Shown here: piece by piece, positions 7,563-14,259 of the stretch
Layout of the letters: every line of letters begins with the position of its first letter
Position numbering within the stretch: position 1 is the stretch's first letter
Assembly (NCBI RefSeq): GCF_003248505.1
Contig: NZ_QFOA01000057.1
Location: forward strand, 1-21,044
Reading direction: 5' to 3'
DNA length: 21,044 bases
Source of the DNA: Sphingobium sp.
Lineage (GTDB): Bacteria > Pseudomonadota > Alphaproteobacteria > Sphingomonadales > Sphingomonadaceae
Program-made: the position numbers and the translations under genes
Notes under the pieces: generated by a model
Seen by the model: the letters and a program-made list of their open reading frames with translations, nothing else
The model's database searches: none
Told to the model about the DNA's origin: nothing

Positions 7563-7598
7563 CGAAAAGCGCCCGATCCGGCGATCGGGCGCTTTTCG
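7563..7598. terminator. Bidirectional rho-independent terminator between pyk and rpmJ
   Basis: CGAAAAGCGCCCGATC at 7563-7578 is perfectly complementary to GATCGGGCGCTTTTCG at 7583-7598 across a four-base loop CGGC. The 16-pair stem ends in an A4/T4 tract on either side, so it can terminate both pyk (plus) and rpmJ (minus) transcripts. Confidence 0.92.
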
Positions 7599-7639
7599 CA
7601 TTGTCACAGGACCGCTGCCGCCGAAGCGGCGCGCTGCGT

Positions 7640-7765
7640 TCAGCCCTGGCGGGCCTTGAAGCGGCGGTTGGTCTTGTTGATCACATAGGTGCGGCCGCGA
7701 CGACGGATCACGCGGTTGTCCCGGTGGCGGCCCTTGAGCGACTTGAGCGAGTTGCGGATCTTCAT
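7640..7765 (-). CDS. rpmJ: 50S ribosomal protein L36, zinc-free form
   Basis: A 41-residue very basic protein of the large ribosomal subunit. The translation begins MKIRNSLKSLKGRHRDNRVI and ends NKTNRRFKARQG, the classic type-B L36 with no cysteines; the zinc-binding paralogue carries three Cys and one His in these places. The start ATG at 7765 is preceded on the minus strand by a weak ribosome binding site (aaagg about 11 bases upstream). In sphingomonads this stand-alone L36 gene is normal. It is convergent with pyk and shares its terminator. Confidence 0.96.
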   Translation of the reverse strand: MKIRNSLKSLKGRHRDNRVIRRRGRTYVINKTNRRFKARQG

Positions 7766-7815
7766 GGCTATCGGCCTTTGATGAATCTGAATGTGTTCGG
7801 AAAATCGAAGCGCAG

Positions 7816-7844
7816 CCCCTATGGGCCGACACGGGTAAAGTCAA
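7816..7844 (-). promoter_or_regulatory. Possible rpmJ promoter
   Basis: Reading the minus strand, TTGACT (7844-7839) and TAGGGG (7821-7816) stand 17 bases apart, about 50 bases upstream of the rpmJ start. The -35 matches the consensus well; the -10 is poor, which is common in this group. Confidence 0.35.
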
Positions 7845-7966
7845 GGCCGCGAGGCGGCTTTTTACCCCCGTTCATCGTTCATGCAGCACATTCGTGGCTG
7901 AGACGTTGGAGGGAAACAAGAGGCCCGTGCCGTCATCCCGGCAAAGCCATAGTGGAGCGAATATCC

Positions 7967-8575
7967 ATGTCGAAGCGCCTGATCCTTGCCGCCGTCCTTG
8001 CCCTTCCCCTCGCGGCCTGCGCCGCAGGGACGCCGCCGGTCGAGGTCACGCGGTTTCATGTCGACAATCCCGCCCGGTCGGGTACCGTTTCGGTCGAAGA
8101 GATGCCCGGCAACCCCGACGTCAGCCTGGAATTCCAGACCTATGCCGCAGCGGTGTCGAACGCATGGCAACGCGTGGGCTTCACCCCCGCAGCGGCGGGC
8201 GCGCAGAGCGACTATGTCGCGCTGGTGAGTTTCCGTCGCGGCTTCCGCCCGAGCGGCGTCGACCGCAGCGGCAATCCTGTCAGCGTGGGCGTGGGCGGCG
8301 GCTTTGGCGGGGGGAGCCGGGGCGGCAGCTTCGGCGGCCTGGGCCTGGGCGTCGGCATCAACCTGTCGGGCAAGCCCAAGGACATCGTGTCCACCGAACT
8401 GCAGGTGCAATTGCGTCGCCGGTCCGATTCGCAGACCATCTGGGAGGGCCGCGCGATGACCGAGGCCAAGCAGGGGTCGCCCGCAGCCCAGCCCGCCACC
8501 GCCGCGCAGAAACTCGCCGATGTGCTCATCGGGGGCTATCCGGGCGAATCGGGCCGCACTATGATCGTGAAATGA
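7967..8575 (+). CDS. DUF4136-like lipoprotein
   Basis: A 202-residue probable lipoprotein of unknown function. The N-terminus is a lipoprotein signal peptide: MSKR, a hydrophobic stretch, then the lipobox LAAC with Cys18 as the lipidation site. The body has short beta-strand-like stretches ending in STELQVQLRRRSDSQTIWEGRA, which fits the DUF4136 fold, interrupted by a glycine-rich loop at about 108-130. I chose ATG 7967, which gives the signal peptide at the exact N-terminus, with a gtggag ribosome binding site about 10 bases upstream; earlier in-frame starts add a long non-signal leader. Its stop TGA overlaps the ATG of the carboxypeptidase gene (ATGA), which implies translational coupling. 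Confidence 0.82.
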   Translation: MSKRLILAAVLALPLAACAAGTPPVEVTRFHVDNPARSGTVSVEEMPGNPDVSLEFQTYAAAVSNAWQRVGFTPAAAGAQSDYVALVSFRRGFRPSGVDRSGNPVSVGVGGGFGGGSRGGSFGGLGLGVGINLSGKPKDIVSTELQVQLRRRSDSQTIWEGRAMTEAKQGSPAAQPATAAQKLADVLIGGYPGESGRTMIVK

Positions 8576-9705
8576 GCATCCATATTTCGAGCGGCTTCGA
8601 CAGCGGCAACATCCGCGTCCTTTCCATCACCGACACGCCGGGCGGCAAAGTCCGCGCCGAACTGGAGATCGTGACCGATCGCCAGAGCGAGTTCTACCAA
8701 TGGTTCCACTTCCGCCTCTCCAACGCGGCGGGGCGCGAGGTGGAACTGGCCATCGTCAATGGCGGAAAGTCCGCCTATCCCGACGGCTGGCCGGGCTATC
8801 GCGCGCGGGCGAGCGAGGATCGAGAAAACTGGTTTCTGACCGACACCGACTATGCAGACGGCACGCTGACGATCCGGCTGACGCCGGACAGCAATGCCGT
8901 CTGGATTGCCTATTTTGCGCCTTATTCGATGGAGAGGCATCACGACCTCATCGCCTGGGCCGCCAGCCAGCCGGGCGTCGCGCATCGCGAACTGGGGCTG
9001 ACGATCGACGGCCAGCCGCTCGACCTGCTGACGCTGGGCGACGGGCCCAAGCAACTGTGGCTCTATGCCCGCCAGCATCCGGGCGAATCGATGGCGGAAT
9101 GGTGGATGGAAGGCGCGCTGGAGCGCCTGTGCGACGAGCAGGACGCGGTCGCCCGGCTGTTGCGCCGGAAGGCGACGCTGCACCTTGTGCCCAACATGAA
9201 CCCGGACGGCAGCCGGCGCGGCCACCTGCGCACCAATGCAGTGGGCGTGAACCTCAATCGCGAATGGCATGAGCCGACGATGGAACGCAGCCCGGAAGTA
9301 AAGCTGGTGCGCGACGCGATGGACGCGACCGGGGTCCATTTCGCGATGGACGTGCATGGCGACGAAGCGATCCCCGCCGTCTTCATCGCCGGGTTCGAGG
9401 GCATCCCCTCGATCACCGACAGGCAATTATCGCTCTATCACCGCTATCGCGACACGCTGGCCAGTCGCACGCCCGATTTCCAGACGCGCCTTGGATATGG
9501 CGTTGCGGGCGCGGGGAAGGCGAACCTGTCGATGTCGACCAATCAGGTCGCCGAACGCTTCGGCGCGGTGGCGATGACGCTGGAAATGCCGTTCAAGGAC
9601 AATGACGACCTGCCCGACACCGATTACGGATGGTCGCCCGCCCGCTCCGCGCAGCTGGCCAAGGATTGCCTGGCCGTGCTGGCGGAGATGATCGACGACC
9701 TCTGA
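8572..9705 (+). CDS. M14 family zinc carboxypeptidase, cytosolic carboxypeptidase (CCP/AGBL) type
   Basis: A 377-residue zinc carboxypeptidase. Residues 1-125 form the beta-sandwich domain typical of cytosolic carboxypeptidase-like M14 enzymes (FYQWFHFRLSNAAGREVELAI, then the YFAPYS motif at about 114-119). The catalytic domain has the zinc ligands His169 and Glu172 in RQHPGESMAEWWMEG, His262 in DVHGDE, the substrate-binding NLNREW at 227-232 and the general base Glu338 in TLEMPFKD. Eukaryotic relatives remove glutamates from tubulin tails; bacterial substrates are largely unknown. There is no signal peptide, so it should act in the cytoplasm. The start ATG overlaps the stop of the lipoprotein gene by four bases. 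Confidence 0.9.
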   Translation: MSIHISSGFDSGNIRVLSITDTPGGKVRAELEIVTDRQSEFYQWFHFRLSNAAGREVELAIVNGGKSAYPDGWPGYRARASEDRENWFLTDTDYADGTLTIRLTPDSNAVWIAYFAPYSMERHHDLIAWAASQPGVAHRELGLTIDGQPLDLLTLGDGPKQLWLYARQHPGESMAEWWMEGALERLCDEQDAVARLLRRKATLHLVPNMNPDGSRRGHLRTNAVGVNLNREWHEPTMERSPEVKLVRDAMDATGVHFAMDVHGDEAIPAVFIAGFEGIPSITDRQLSLYHRYRDTLASRTPDFQTRLGYGVAGAGKANLSMSTNQVAERFGAVAMTLEMPFKDNDDLPDTDYGWSPARSAQLAKDCLAVLAEMIDDL

Positions 9706-9717
9706 CGGGCGCGGCGC

Positions 9718-9996
9718 TTACGCCCAGTCGAAGGCGAGCGGGGCTTCCTTGAAGGCGAAGCGGTCGAGATGGTCGGCGACGACCTGCTTGAACCGTTCGA
9801 TATCGGCGTCCGGCGCGGGGTCCAGCATCACGACCAGCGCCTGCGCCTGAGCCTCCATGCGCAGCGCGCCCATGGGAAGGGCGATGGTACTGCTCTGAGC
9901 GTCGAAGGTCGCTTCGAACTTGTGGCTCCAATGCTTGGAAAGCTGCTGGAGGTAACGGCTGGCGTTGGCGGTGGGGACAGTGGCGGTCAGGGTCAT
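9718..9996 (-). CDS. DUF2218 domain protein
   Basis: A 92-residue protein that is a stand-alone DUF2218 domain (TATVPTANASRYLQQLSKHWSHKFEATF at 4-31, then the RFAFKEAPLAFDWA end). In many proteobacteria this domain is fused to siderophore-interacting ferric reductases, so a link to iron is plausible but not demonstrated. Its ATG is three bases past the stop of the PadR-type regulator gene, with aaagg inside the end of that gene as ribosome binding site, so the two form an operon and the regulator probably controls this protein. No fused reductase domain is present and none is encoded next door. Confidence 0.85.
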   Translation of the reverse strand: MTLTATVPTANASRYLQQLSKHWSHKFEATFDAQSSTIALPMGALRMEAQAQALVVMLDPAPDADIERFKQVVADHLDRFAFKEAPLAFDWA

Positions 9997-9999
9997 GAA

Positions 10000-10605
10000 T
10001 CAGAGCCTTTCGATCTTGTGTGCGGCCTCGTCGATCAGGGCGGCGACATCGAACAGGGTCTGTTCGTCCGCCCCCTCCTTTTCGAGACGGTTCTGGAGAG
10101 CGAAGCGCAAATTGTGCATCGCGCGGCGGACCGGACCGCCGTCCATGCGCTGCGCCTTCTGCGCCAGCGAGGCGAGGCGTTCCAGCGCCAGGTCCAGCGC
10201 GGGGCGGCGTTCCTCGATCCGGGCGCGACCGGCGTCGGTGATCGCGAAACGCTTGCGGCTGCCCTCACCCGGCTGCTCGGCGATCAGGTCCATGTCCGCG
10301 AGCAGGGTGAGCGTCGGATAGACGACGCCGGGGCTGGGCGCGTAAACCTCACCCGAAAGCGCCTCGATCGCGCGGATACAGTCATAGCCGTGACGCGGCT
10401 CGTCCGCGATCAGCTTGAGGAGGATGAGGCGCAGCGTTTCATTGTCGAAAAGGCGGCGCCGCCCGCCGCCGCGCCCGCCCCGGCCCCCGCCGCGCTCATC
10501 GTCGTCGGCAAAATCGGCGGAACGGGGACCGCCGCGACCGAAGCCGTGGGGAAAGGCGTATCGGCCATGGCCATGGCGGCTTTGGAAATTAGATGAGAAT
10601 CGCAT
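10000..10605 (-). CDS. PadR family transcriptional regulator, YqjI-like
   Basis: A 201-residue DNA-binding regulator. The PadR winged helix covers about 56-125 (ETLRLILLKLIADEPRHGYD, YAPSPGVVYPTLTLL, KRFAITDAGR). The C-terminal helices (about 130-201, ending FDVAALIDEAAHKIERL) and the glycine-arginine linker resemble E. coli YqjI, a metal-responsive repressor of the ferric reductase gene yqjH. YqjI has a His/Cys-rich N-terminus; here the N-terminal 50 residues hold His11, His13 and His20 but no Cys, so metal sensing would differ. In-frame ATGs at 10629 and 10620 would add eight or three residues. I prefer 10605: a plausible promoter puts the transcript start near 10631, and gaaaga lies upstream as a weak ribosome binding site. 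Autoregulation is likely given the repeats in its promoter. Confidence 0.88.
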   Translation of the reverse strand: MRFSSNFQSRHGHGRYAFPHGFGRGGPRSADFADDDERGGGRGGRGGGRRRLFDNETLRLILLKLIADEPRHGYDCIRAIEALSGEVYAPSPGVVYPTLTLLADMDLIAEQPGEGSRKRFAITDAGRARIEERRPALDLALERLASLAQKAQRMDGGPVRRAMHNLRFALQNRLEKEGADEQTLFDVAALIDEAAHKIERL

Positions 10606-10624
10606 ATCGGCATCTTTCATACAT

Positions 10625-10639
10625 GTCATGATGCATGAC
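10625..10639. repeat. Inverted repeat in the padR-type leader
   Basis: GTCAT and ATGAC flank a five-base centre (gatgc). It lies at the predicted transcript start of the regulator gene, so it could be part of an operator. A run of further CATG words around it makes chance pairing more likely, so I rate it low. Confidence 0.4.
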
Positions 10640-10691
10640 GATATATCTTAGATAGTCTTACCGTCAAGGTTTACGATATATCTTTATCGTA
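10638..10691 (-). promoter_or_regulatory. Probable promoter and operator of the PadR-type regulator / DUF2218 operon
   Basis: On the minus strand TTGACG (10667-10662) and TATATC (10645-10640) stand 16 bases apart. The 12-base word ACGATATATCTT occurs twice on the plus strand, at 10638-10649 and 10673-10684, exactly 35 bases apart: one copy covers the -10 element, the other lies just upstream of the -35. The second copy is also part of an inverted repeat, TACGATA (10672-10678) and TATCGTA (10685-10691), six bases apart. AT-rich words like these stand out sharply in a GC-rich genome. Placement over the promoter suggests the regulator represses its own operon. Confidence 0.65.
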
Positions 10692-10699
10692 TTTTCGAT

Positions 10700-11941
10700 C
10701 TAGAGGCTGGCGAAGTCGATGGGAGCGTGACGGTCGAGCGTGCGGCTCTGGTCCTCCAGCGGATATTTGAGGCCGCTGGCGCAGTTGAACAGGACCGCGC
10801 GCGAATCGCGATCGATCAGCCCCTCTTCCAAAGCGCGACGATAGGCGGCCAGCGTCGCGCCGCCCTCCGGGCAGAGCAGCAGGCCATCGTCCCGCGCCAC
10901 GTCGCGCACCGCCGCCGCGATGGCTTCGTCGGAAACGGCCAGCGCCGCGCCGCCGCTTTCCCTGACCGCGCGCAGGATCAGGAAATCGCCCACCGCGCGC
11001 GGCACGCGGATGCCCGATGCGATGGTGTGGGCGTTCTCCCAACGCGGGGCGAATTCCTCCCCCGCCTCGAACGCGCGTACCATGGGGGCGCAGCCTTGAG
11101 CCTGCACCGCGAACATCCGGGGGCGTTTCGCGCCGATGAAGCCGATCTTCTCCAACTCGTCGAACGCCTTCCACATGCCGATAAGGCCGGTGCCGCCGCC
11201 GGTCGGGTAGAAGATCGCATCCGGCAGTTCCCAGTCCAGCTGTTCGGCCAGTTCGAGACCCATCGTCTTCTTGCCCTCGATCCGATAGGGTTCCTTGAGG
11301 GTCGAGAAGTCGAACCAGCCACGCTCTTTCGCGCCCTGGCCCACGATTGCGCCGCAATCGTCGATAAGGCCGTTGACCCGGTAGACGCGAGCGCCCTGCG
11401 CGGCGATTTCGCGGACATTCACTTCGGGTGTGTCGGCGGGGCAGAAGACGACCGCGTCCATCCCCGCAACCGCGGCATAGGCGGCGAGCGCCGCCCCCGC
11501 ATTGCCGTTGGTGGGCATCGCGACTTCGCTTACGCCCAGTTCCTTCGCCATGGAGACGGCCATGACCAGACCCCGCGCCTTGAAGGAGGCAGTGGGCAAA
11601 CGGCCCTCGTCCTTGGCGATCAGTTGCCCGCCCCCCAGCCGTGCAGCGGTGCGCGGCAGCGGGATGAGCGGGGTCGCGTTCTCGCCAAGGCTGACGATAT
11701 TGGCCGTGTGGCGCACGGGAAGCAGTTCACGCCAGCGCCACAGGTCCATCGGGCGCCGGGCCAAAGCCTCCTTCGTCAAAGTGCGGCGAACACCGTCCAG
11801 ATCGTAGCGCACGAGCAGCGGCCTGCCCGCCGCCGAAAGGCCGTGCAGCCGGTCCGCTTCATAACGCTCGCCCGTCAACGAGCATTCGAGATGAGTGACG
11901 AAGGTCTGGCGGTCTGCAGTGAGGTTGAGGTCGTGGCGCAT
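10700..11941 (-). CDS. thrC: Threonine synthase
   Basis: A 413-residue pyridoxal-phosphate enzyme that converts O-phosphohomoserine to threonine in the cytoplasm. Visible features: NATPLIPLPRTAARLG at about 88-103, the PLP lysine Lys121 in LPTASFKARGL, PTNGNAGAALAAYAA at 143-157, and the phosphate-binding loop PTGGGTG at 246-252. The N-terminus (LECSLTGERYEADRLHGLSAAGRPLLVRYDL) has the outline of the zinc-ribbon seen in relatives but lacks its cysteine pairs. Other family members such as threonine dehydratase are possible but fit less well because of this N-terminal module. ATG 11941 has only a weak ribosome binding site (gggat). It is 94 bases upstream of the PadR-type gene. Confidence 0.88.
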   Translation of the reverse strand: MRHDLNLTADRQTFVTHLECSLTGERYEADRLHGLSAAGRPLLVRYDLDGVRRTLTKEALARRPMDLWRWRELLPVRHTANIVSLGENATPLIPLPRTAARLGGGQLIAKDEGRLPTASFKARGLVMAVSMAKELGVSEVAMPTNGNAGAALAAYAAVAGMDAVVFCPADTPEVNVREIAAQGARVYRVNGLIDDCGAIVGQGAKERGWFDFSTLKEPYRIEGKKTMGLELAEQLDWELPDAIFYPTGGGTGLIGMWKAFDELEKIGFIGAKRPRMFAVQAQGCAPMVRAFEAGEEFAPRWENAHTIASGIRVPRAVGDFLILRAVRESGGAALAVSDEAIAAAVRDVARDDGLLLCPEGGATLAAYRRALEEGLIDRDSRAVLFNCASGLKYPLEDQSRTLDRHAPIDFASL

Positions 11942-11946
11942 GGAAA

Positions 11947-12024
11947 TCCCGTTCGTTCCGATCCTGTCTGTCGCCCGCCCCTCCTGAAGGGAGAACAGGC
12001 TTCGACAGGTCGGCCCGAACGGGA
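11947..12024. repeat. Sphingomonad-type intergenic palindromic repeat
   Basis: The thrC-grpE gap is filled by a nested palindrome: outer arms TCCCGTTCG (11947-11955) and CGAACGGGA (12016-12024), middle arms CTGTCG (11968-11973) and CGACAG (12003-12008), and an inner CTCCT/AGGGAG hairpin (11981-11993). The right half, GCTTCGACAGG followed by CCCGAACGGG, matches from memory a repeat widespread between genes in sphingomonads. It begins nine bases after the grpE stop, so it may end or stabilise the hrcA-grpE message; there is no T-tract. Confidence 0.6.
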
Positions 12025-12032
12025 CGGAAATT

Positions 12033-12584
12033 TCAGTCCGGCTTCTTCGCCACGCTGACCATGGCGGGGCGCAGCAGGCGGTCCTTGATCATGTAACCGG
12101 CCTGCATCTCGACAAGGATGGTGCCGGGTTCGGCGTCCGCCGAGGGCACTTCCATCATCGCCTGATGCTTGTTGGGATCGAGCGGCTGGCCGACCGATTC
12201 GAGCCGGGTGATACCGTTGCGACCGAACACGCTCTCAAGCTCACGCCCGGTCGCTTCGAGGCCGACGACGAGACCCTTGAACTTTTCGTCCTCGCGCAGG
12301 TCGGCGGGGATCGTCGCGAGTGCGCGGCTGAGGTTGTCGGCAACCGACAGCATGTCGCGGGCGAACGCGGTCGCGGCATAGGCGCGCGCGTCGGCCAGTT
12401 CCTTTTCCAGCCTGCGGCGGACATTCTGGGTGTCGGCATGGGCATAGAGCACGTCCTGCTTCGCGGTCGCCAGCTCCGCTTCCAGCGCGGCGATACGGTC
12501 GACCGGCGCATCCGTGGCGGGTGCGGCGTCTTCGGGCAGGGTGTCAACGACTTCGGTGTTTTCGAGGTTCTTGTCTTCGCTCAT
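12033..12584 (-). CDS. grpE: Nucleotide exchange factor GrpE
   Basis: GrpE releases ADP from DnaK and thus drives the DnaK-DnaJ chaperone cycle. The protein is 183 residues. An acidic, disordered N-terminus (1-27) is followed by a long dimerising helix (about 30-85, VDRIAALEAELATAKQDVL and RRRLEKELADARAYA), then the four-helix part and the C-terminal beta domain with the signature GYMIKDRLLRPAMVSVAK near 163-180. Its ATG overlaps the hrcA stop by four bases (ATGA), so it is translationally coupled to hrcA and shares its promoter. dnaK and dnaJ are not in the window. Confidence 0.96.
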   Translation of the reverse strand: MSEDKNLENTEVVDTLPEDAAPATDAPVDRIAALEAELATAKQDVLYAHADTQNVRRRLEKELADARAYAATAFARDMLSVADNLSRALATIPADLREDEKFKGLVVGLEATGRELESVFGRNGITRLESVGQPLDPNKHQAMMEVPSADAEPGTILVEMQAGYMIKDRLLRPAMVSVAKKPD

Positions 12585-13624
12585 CTCATCAATCTCGACA
12601 GCGTCTGTGCGGTGAAATCCACCATGGGGATCACCCGCGCATAGTTCAAGCGCGTGGGCCCGATCACGCCGACCACGCCGACGACCCGACCGTCCGCGCC
12701 ACGGTAGGGGGCGGCTATGACCGAAGAACCCGACAGGGAAAAGAGCTTGTTTTCCGAGCCGATGAAGATTTTGGTCGCACTACCCGCCAACGCGCCGCGC
12801 AGAAGGTCGAGGATTTCCTGCTTGCCCTCCAGCTGTTCGAGCAGCTGGCGCGCGCGTTCGAGGTCGGCGGCGACGCCATCGTCGAGCAAGTGCGATTGAC
12901 CGCGCACGATGAGGACGGGGCGGTCGTCGGCATCGTGGGACCATATGGCGAGGCCGCGCGCGATGAGCGCGCGCGCCGTGTGATCGAGCACGGTGCGTTC
13001 CGCTTCCATCTCTCGCGTCAGCGCTTCGCCCGCCTCGCGCAGCGTGAGGCCGCCGAAGCGCGCGGACATGAAGTTGGCAGCTTCGTTCAGAGCCACGGGG
13101 CTGACGCCCTCGGGCAAATCGAGCACGCGATTTTCGACAGATCCGTCCTGCCCCACCAGCACCGCGAGCGCCTGTCGCGCGTTCAGCGGGACGAAGCCGA
13201 ACTGGCGCAGCACTGGCTCGCGTTTGGGCACCATGACGATGCCCGCGCACGCCGATAGGCCAGACAGCGTCGCGGTGGCGGCGGAAAGCGCTTCCTCTAT
13301 GGGGCCGCTTTCAGCGATCCCGGCTTCGATCGCGCGCTGTTCCTCGGCCGAAGGTTCCGCAGCCTGCATCATGCCGTCGACAAAGAGGCGCAGGCCCGTT
13401 TCGGTCGGCATCCGCCCCGCCGACGTGTGCGGGGCCGCGAGCAGGCCCAGCTCCTCCAGATCCTGCATCACGTTGCGGATGGACGCGGGCGACAGGCTGA
13501 GCGACGCCATCTTGCTGATCGTGCGCGATCCCACCGGAAGTCCGGTGCCGAGATAATTCTCCACCACCAGGCGAAAGACATCGCGGGCACGATCGTTCAG
13601 TTCGGAAATCGGGATGACCGACAT
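12581..13624 (-). CDS. hrcA: Heat-inducible transcription repressor HrcA
   Basis: HrcA represses class I heat-shock genes, usually groESL, by binding the CIRCE element, and depends on GroE for folding. The protein is 347 residues. The winged-helix N-terminus reads ISELNDRARDVFRLVVENYLGTGLPVGSRTISK, followed by LSPASIRNVMQDLEELGLL and HTSAGRMPTETGLRLFVD, all hallmark segments. The C-terminal dimerisation part ends GVIGPTRLNYARVIPMVDFTAQTLSRLM. No CIRCE palindrome is visible upstream, so HrcA does not obviously repress itself. There is no good ribosome binding site before ATG 13624, and the best promoter places the transcript start at or near that ATG. grpE follows with a four-base overlap. Confidence 0.96.
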   Translation of the reverse strand: MSVIPISELNDRARDVFRLVVENYLGTGLPVGSRTISKMASLSLSPASIRNVMQDLEELGLLAAPHTSAGRMPTETGLRLFVDGMMQAAEPSAEEQRAIEAGIAESGPIEEALSAATATLSGLSACAGIVMVPKREPVLRQFGFVPLNARQALAVLVGQDGSVENRVLDLPEGVSPVALNEAANFMSARFGGLTLREAGEALTREMEAERTVLDHTARALIARGLAIWSHDADDRPVLIVRGQSHLLDDGVAADLERARQLLEQLEGKQEILDLLRGALAGSATKIFIGSENKLFSLSGSSVIAAPYRGADGRVVGVVGVIGPTRLNYARVIPMVDFTAQTLSRLMR

Positions 13625-13630
13625 GATGCT

Positions 13631-13660
13631 TATGTAAGCAACGCGCAGGCGGCGCTCAAG
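13631..13660 (-). promoter_or_regulatory. Probable hrcA-grpE promoter
   Basis: On the minus strand TTGAGC (13659-13654) and TACATA (13636-13631) stand 17 bases apart. The same bases fit the alphaproteobacterial heat-shock (sigma-32) pattern loosely: CTTG, 18 bases, then CTTACAT where CYTAT would be expected. The -35 overlaps the stop codon of the upstream lipoprotein gene. The -10 ends only six bases before the hrcA ATG, so the message may be leaderless. Confidence 0.5.
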
Positions 13661-14165
13661 GCGTTACCGCCTTGGGATTGAGCATAGACTGGATATCGAG
13701 AATTCTGGGGACCGCCGCGATGGCGACGCGCAGGCGGCCATGCTTCGCATCCATGCAGCCCGACTGATATTCCAGTTTGGTCGAAGGCTGGTCGGGCCGG
13801 GTCCATTCGATGACATAGGTCGGCATGTCGGTGGCGAAGCGATCGCAATCCTGCCCCTGTGCGATGCGCTTCGTCGATCCGGTGGCGGGGCGATGGGGCG
13901 CGAGGGTCGCGACCAGCCTGCGATATTGCGCGGTCGTCAGGGTGAAGCGCGTCGGCCCCGGAACCGAGGTGAAACGCTGCGGCTCCAGCAGGCCCGAACC
14001 GTCGGGCGAAACCTGCAAAGTGTAGGTGGGACACGCGCCAAAGCAGCGCCCGGCGGTGAAGCGAATGACGTCACCCGGCGCCTTGGGCGGCTCAAGTCCG
14101 TCCTCCTTCGCGGCGCAGCCCGCCAGAGCCAGCACGCCCAGCGCGACTATTATTTCTCTCTTCAT
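13656..14165 (-). CDS. DUF6438-like lipoprotein
   Basis: A 169-residue probable lipoprotein of unknown function. The signal peptide MKREIIVALGVLALAGC ends in a lipobox (LAGC, Cys17). The following domain has RCFGACPTYTLQVSPDGSG (40-58), the CFGxCPxYTLxVxxDG pattern of DUF6438 proteins, and two later cysteines (Cys107, Cys137), so disulphides Cys41-Cys45 or with these partners are possible in the periplasm. ATG 14165 is preceded by aagaag as ribosome binding site. It lies between hrcA, same strand, and the divergent rph, a place where these two are usually direct neighbours. Confidence 0.82.
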   Translation of the reverse strand: MKREIIVALGVLALAGCAAKEDGLEPPKAPGDVIRFTAGRCFGACPTYTLQVSPDGSGLLEPQRFTSVPGPTRFTLTTAQYRRLVATLAPHRPATGSTKRIAQGQDCDRFATDMPTYVIEWTRPDQPSTKLEYQSGCMDAKHGRLRVAIAAVPRILDIQSMLNPKAVTP

Positions 14166-14211
14166 ACCGCTTCTTATCTTCGTCGAGGCGTTCTGCCCAC
14201 TGGCAAGTGAG

Positions 14212-14244
14212 ACGATCGGACGCTAAGCGCCGTCCCTTGATCGT
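14212..14244 (+). repeat. Inverted repeat in the rph leader
   Basis: ACGATCGGACG (14212-14222) pairs with CGTCC (14231-14235) and GATCGT (14239-14244), leaving a three-base bulge and an eight-base loop. It ends three bases before the ggag that serves rph, so it could influence rph translation, or be an operator for the divergent lipoprotein gene and rph. Confidence 0.5.
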
Positions 14245-14259
14245 TTCGGAGTAACCCTT

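Noticed and set aside
7842..7863. Terminator-like stem GCCGC/GCGGC followed by five T's on the plus strand
   Set aside because: The stem is only five pairs and no plus-strand gene ends nearby; pyk already has a strong terminator. Probably chance, overlapping the rpmJ promoter region.
10727..12058. A 443-codon plus-strand frame opposite thrC and the end of grpE
   Set aside because: Antisense shadow of threonine synthase with no recognisable motif.
13658..13673. AAGGCG/CGCCTT hairpin at the end of the DUF6438-like gene as a terminator
   Set aside because: The six-pair stem lies within the coding end and lacks a T-tract on the minus strand.
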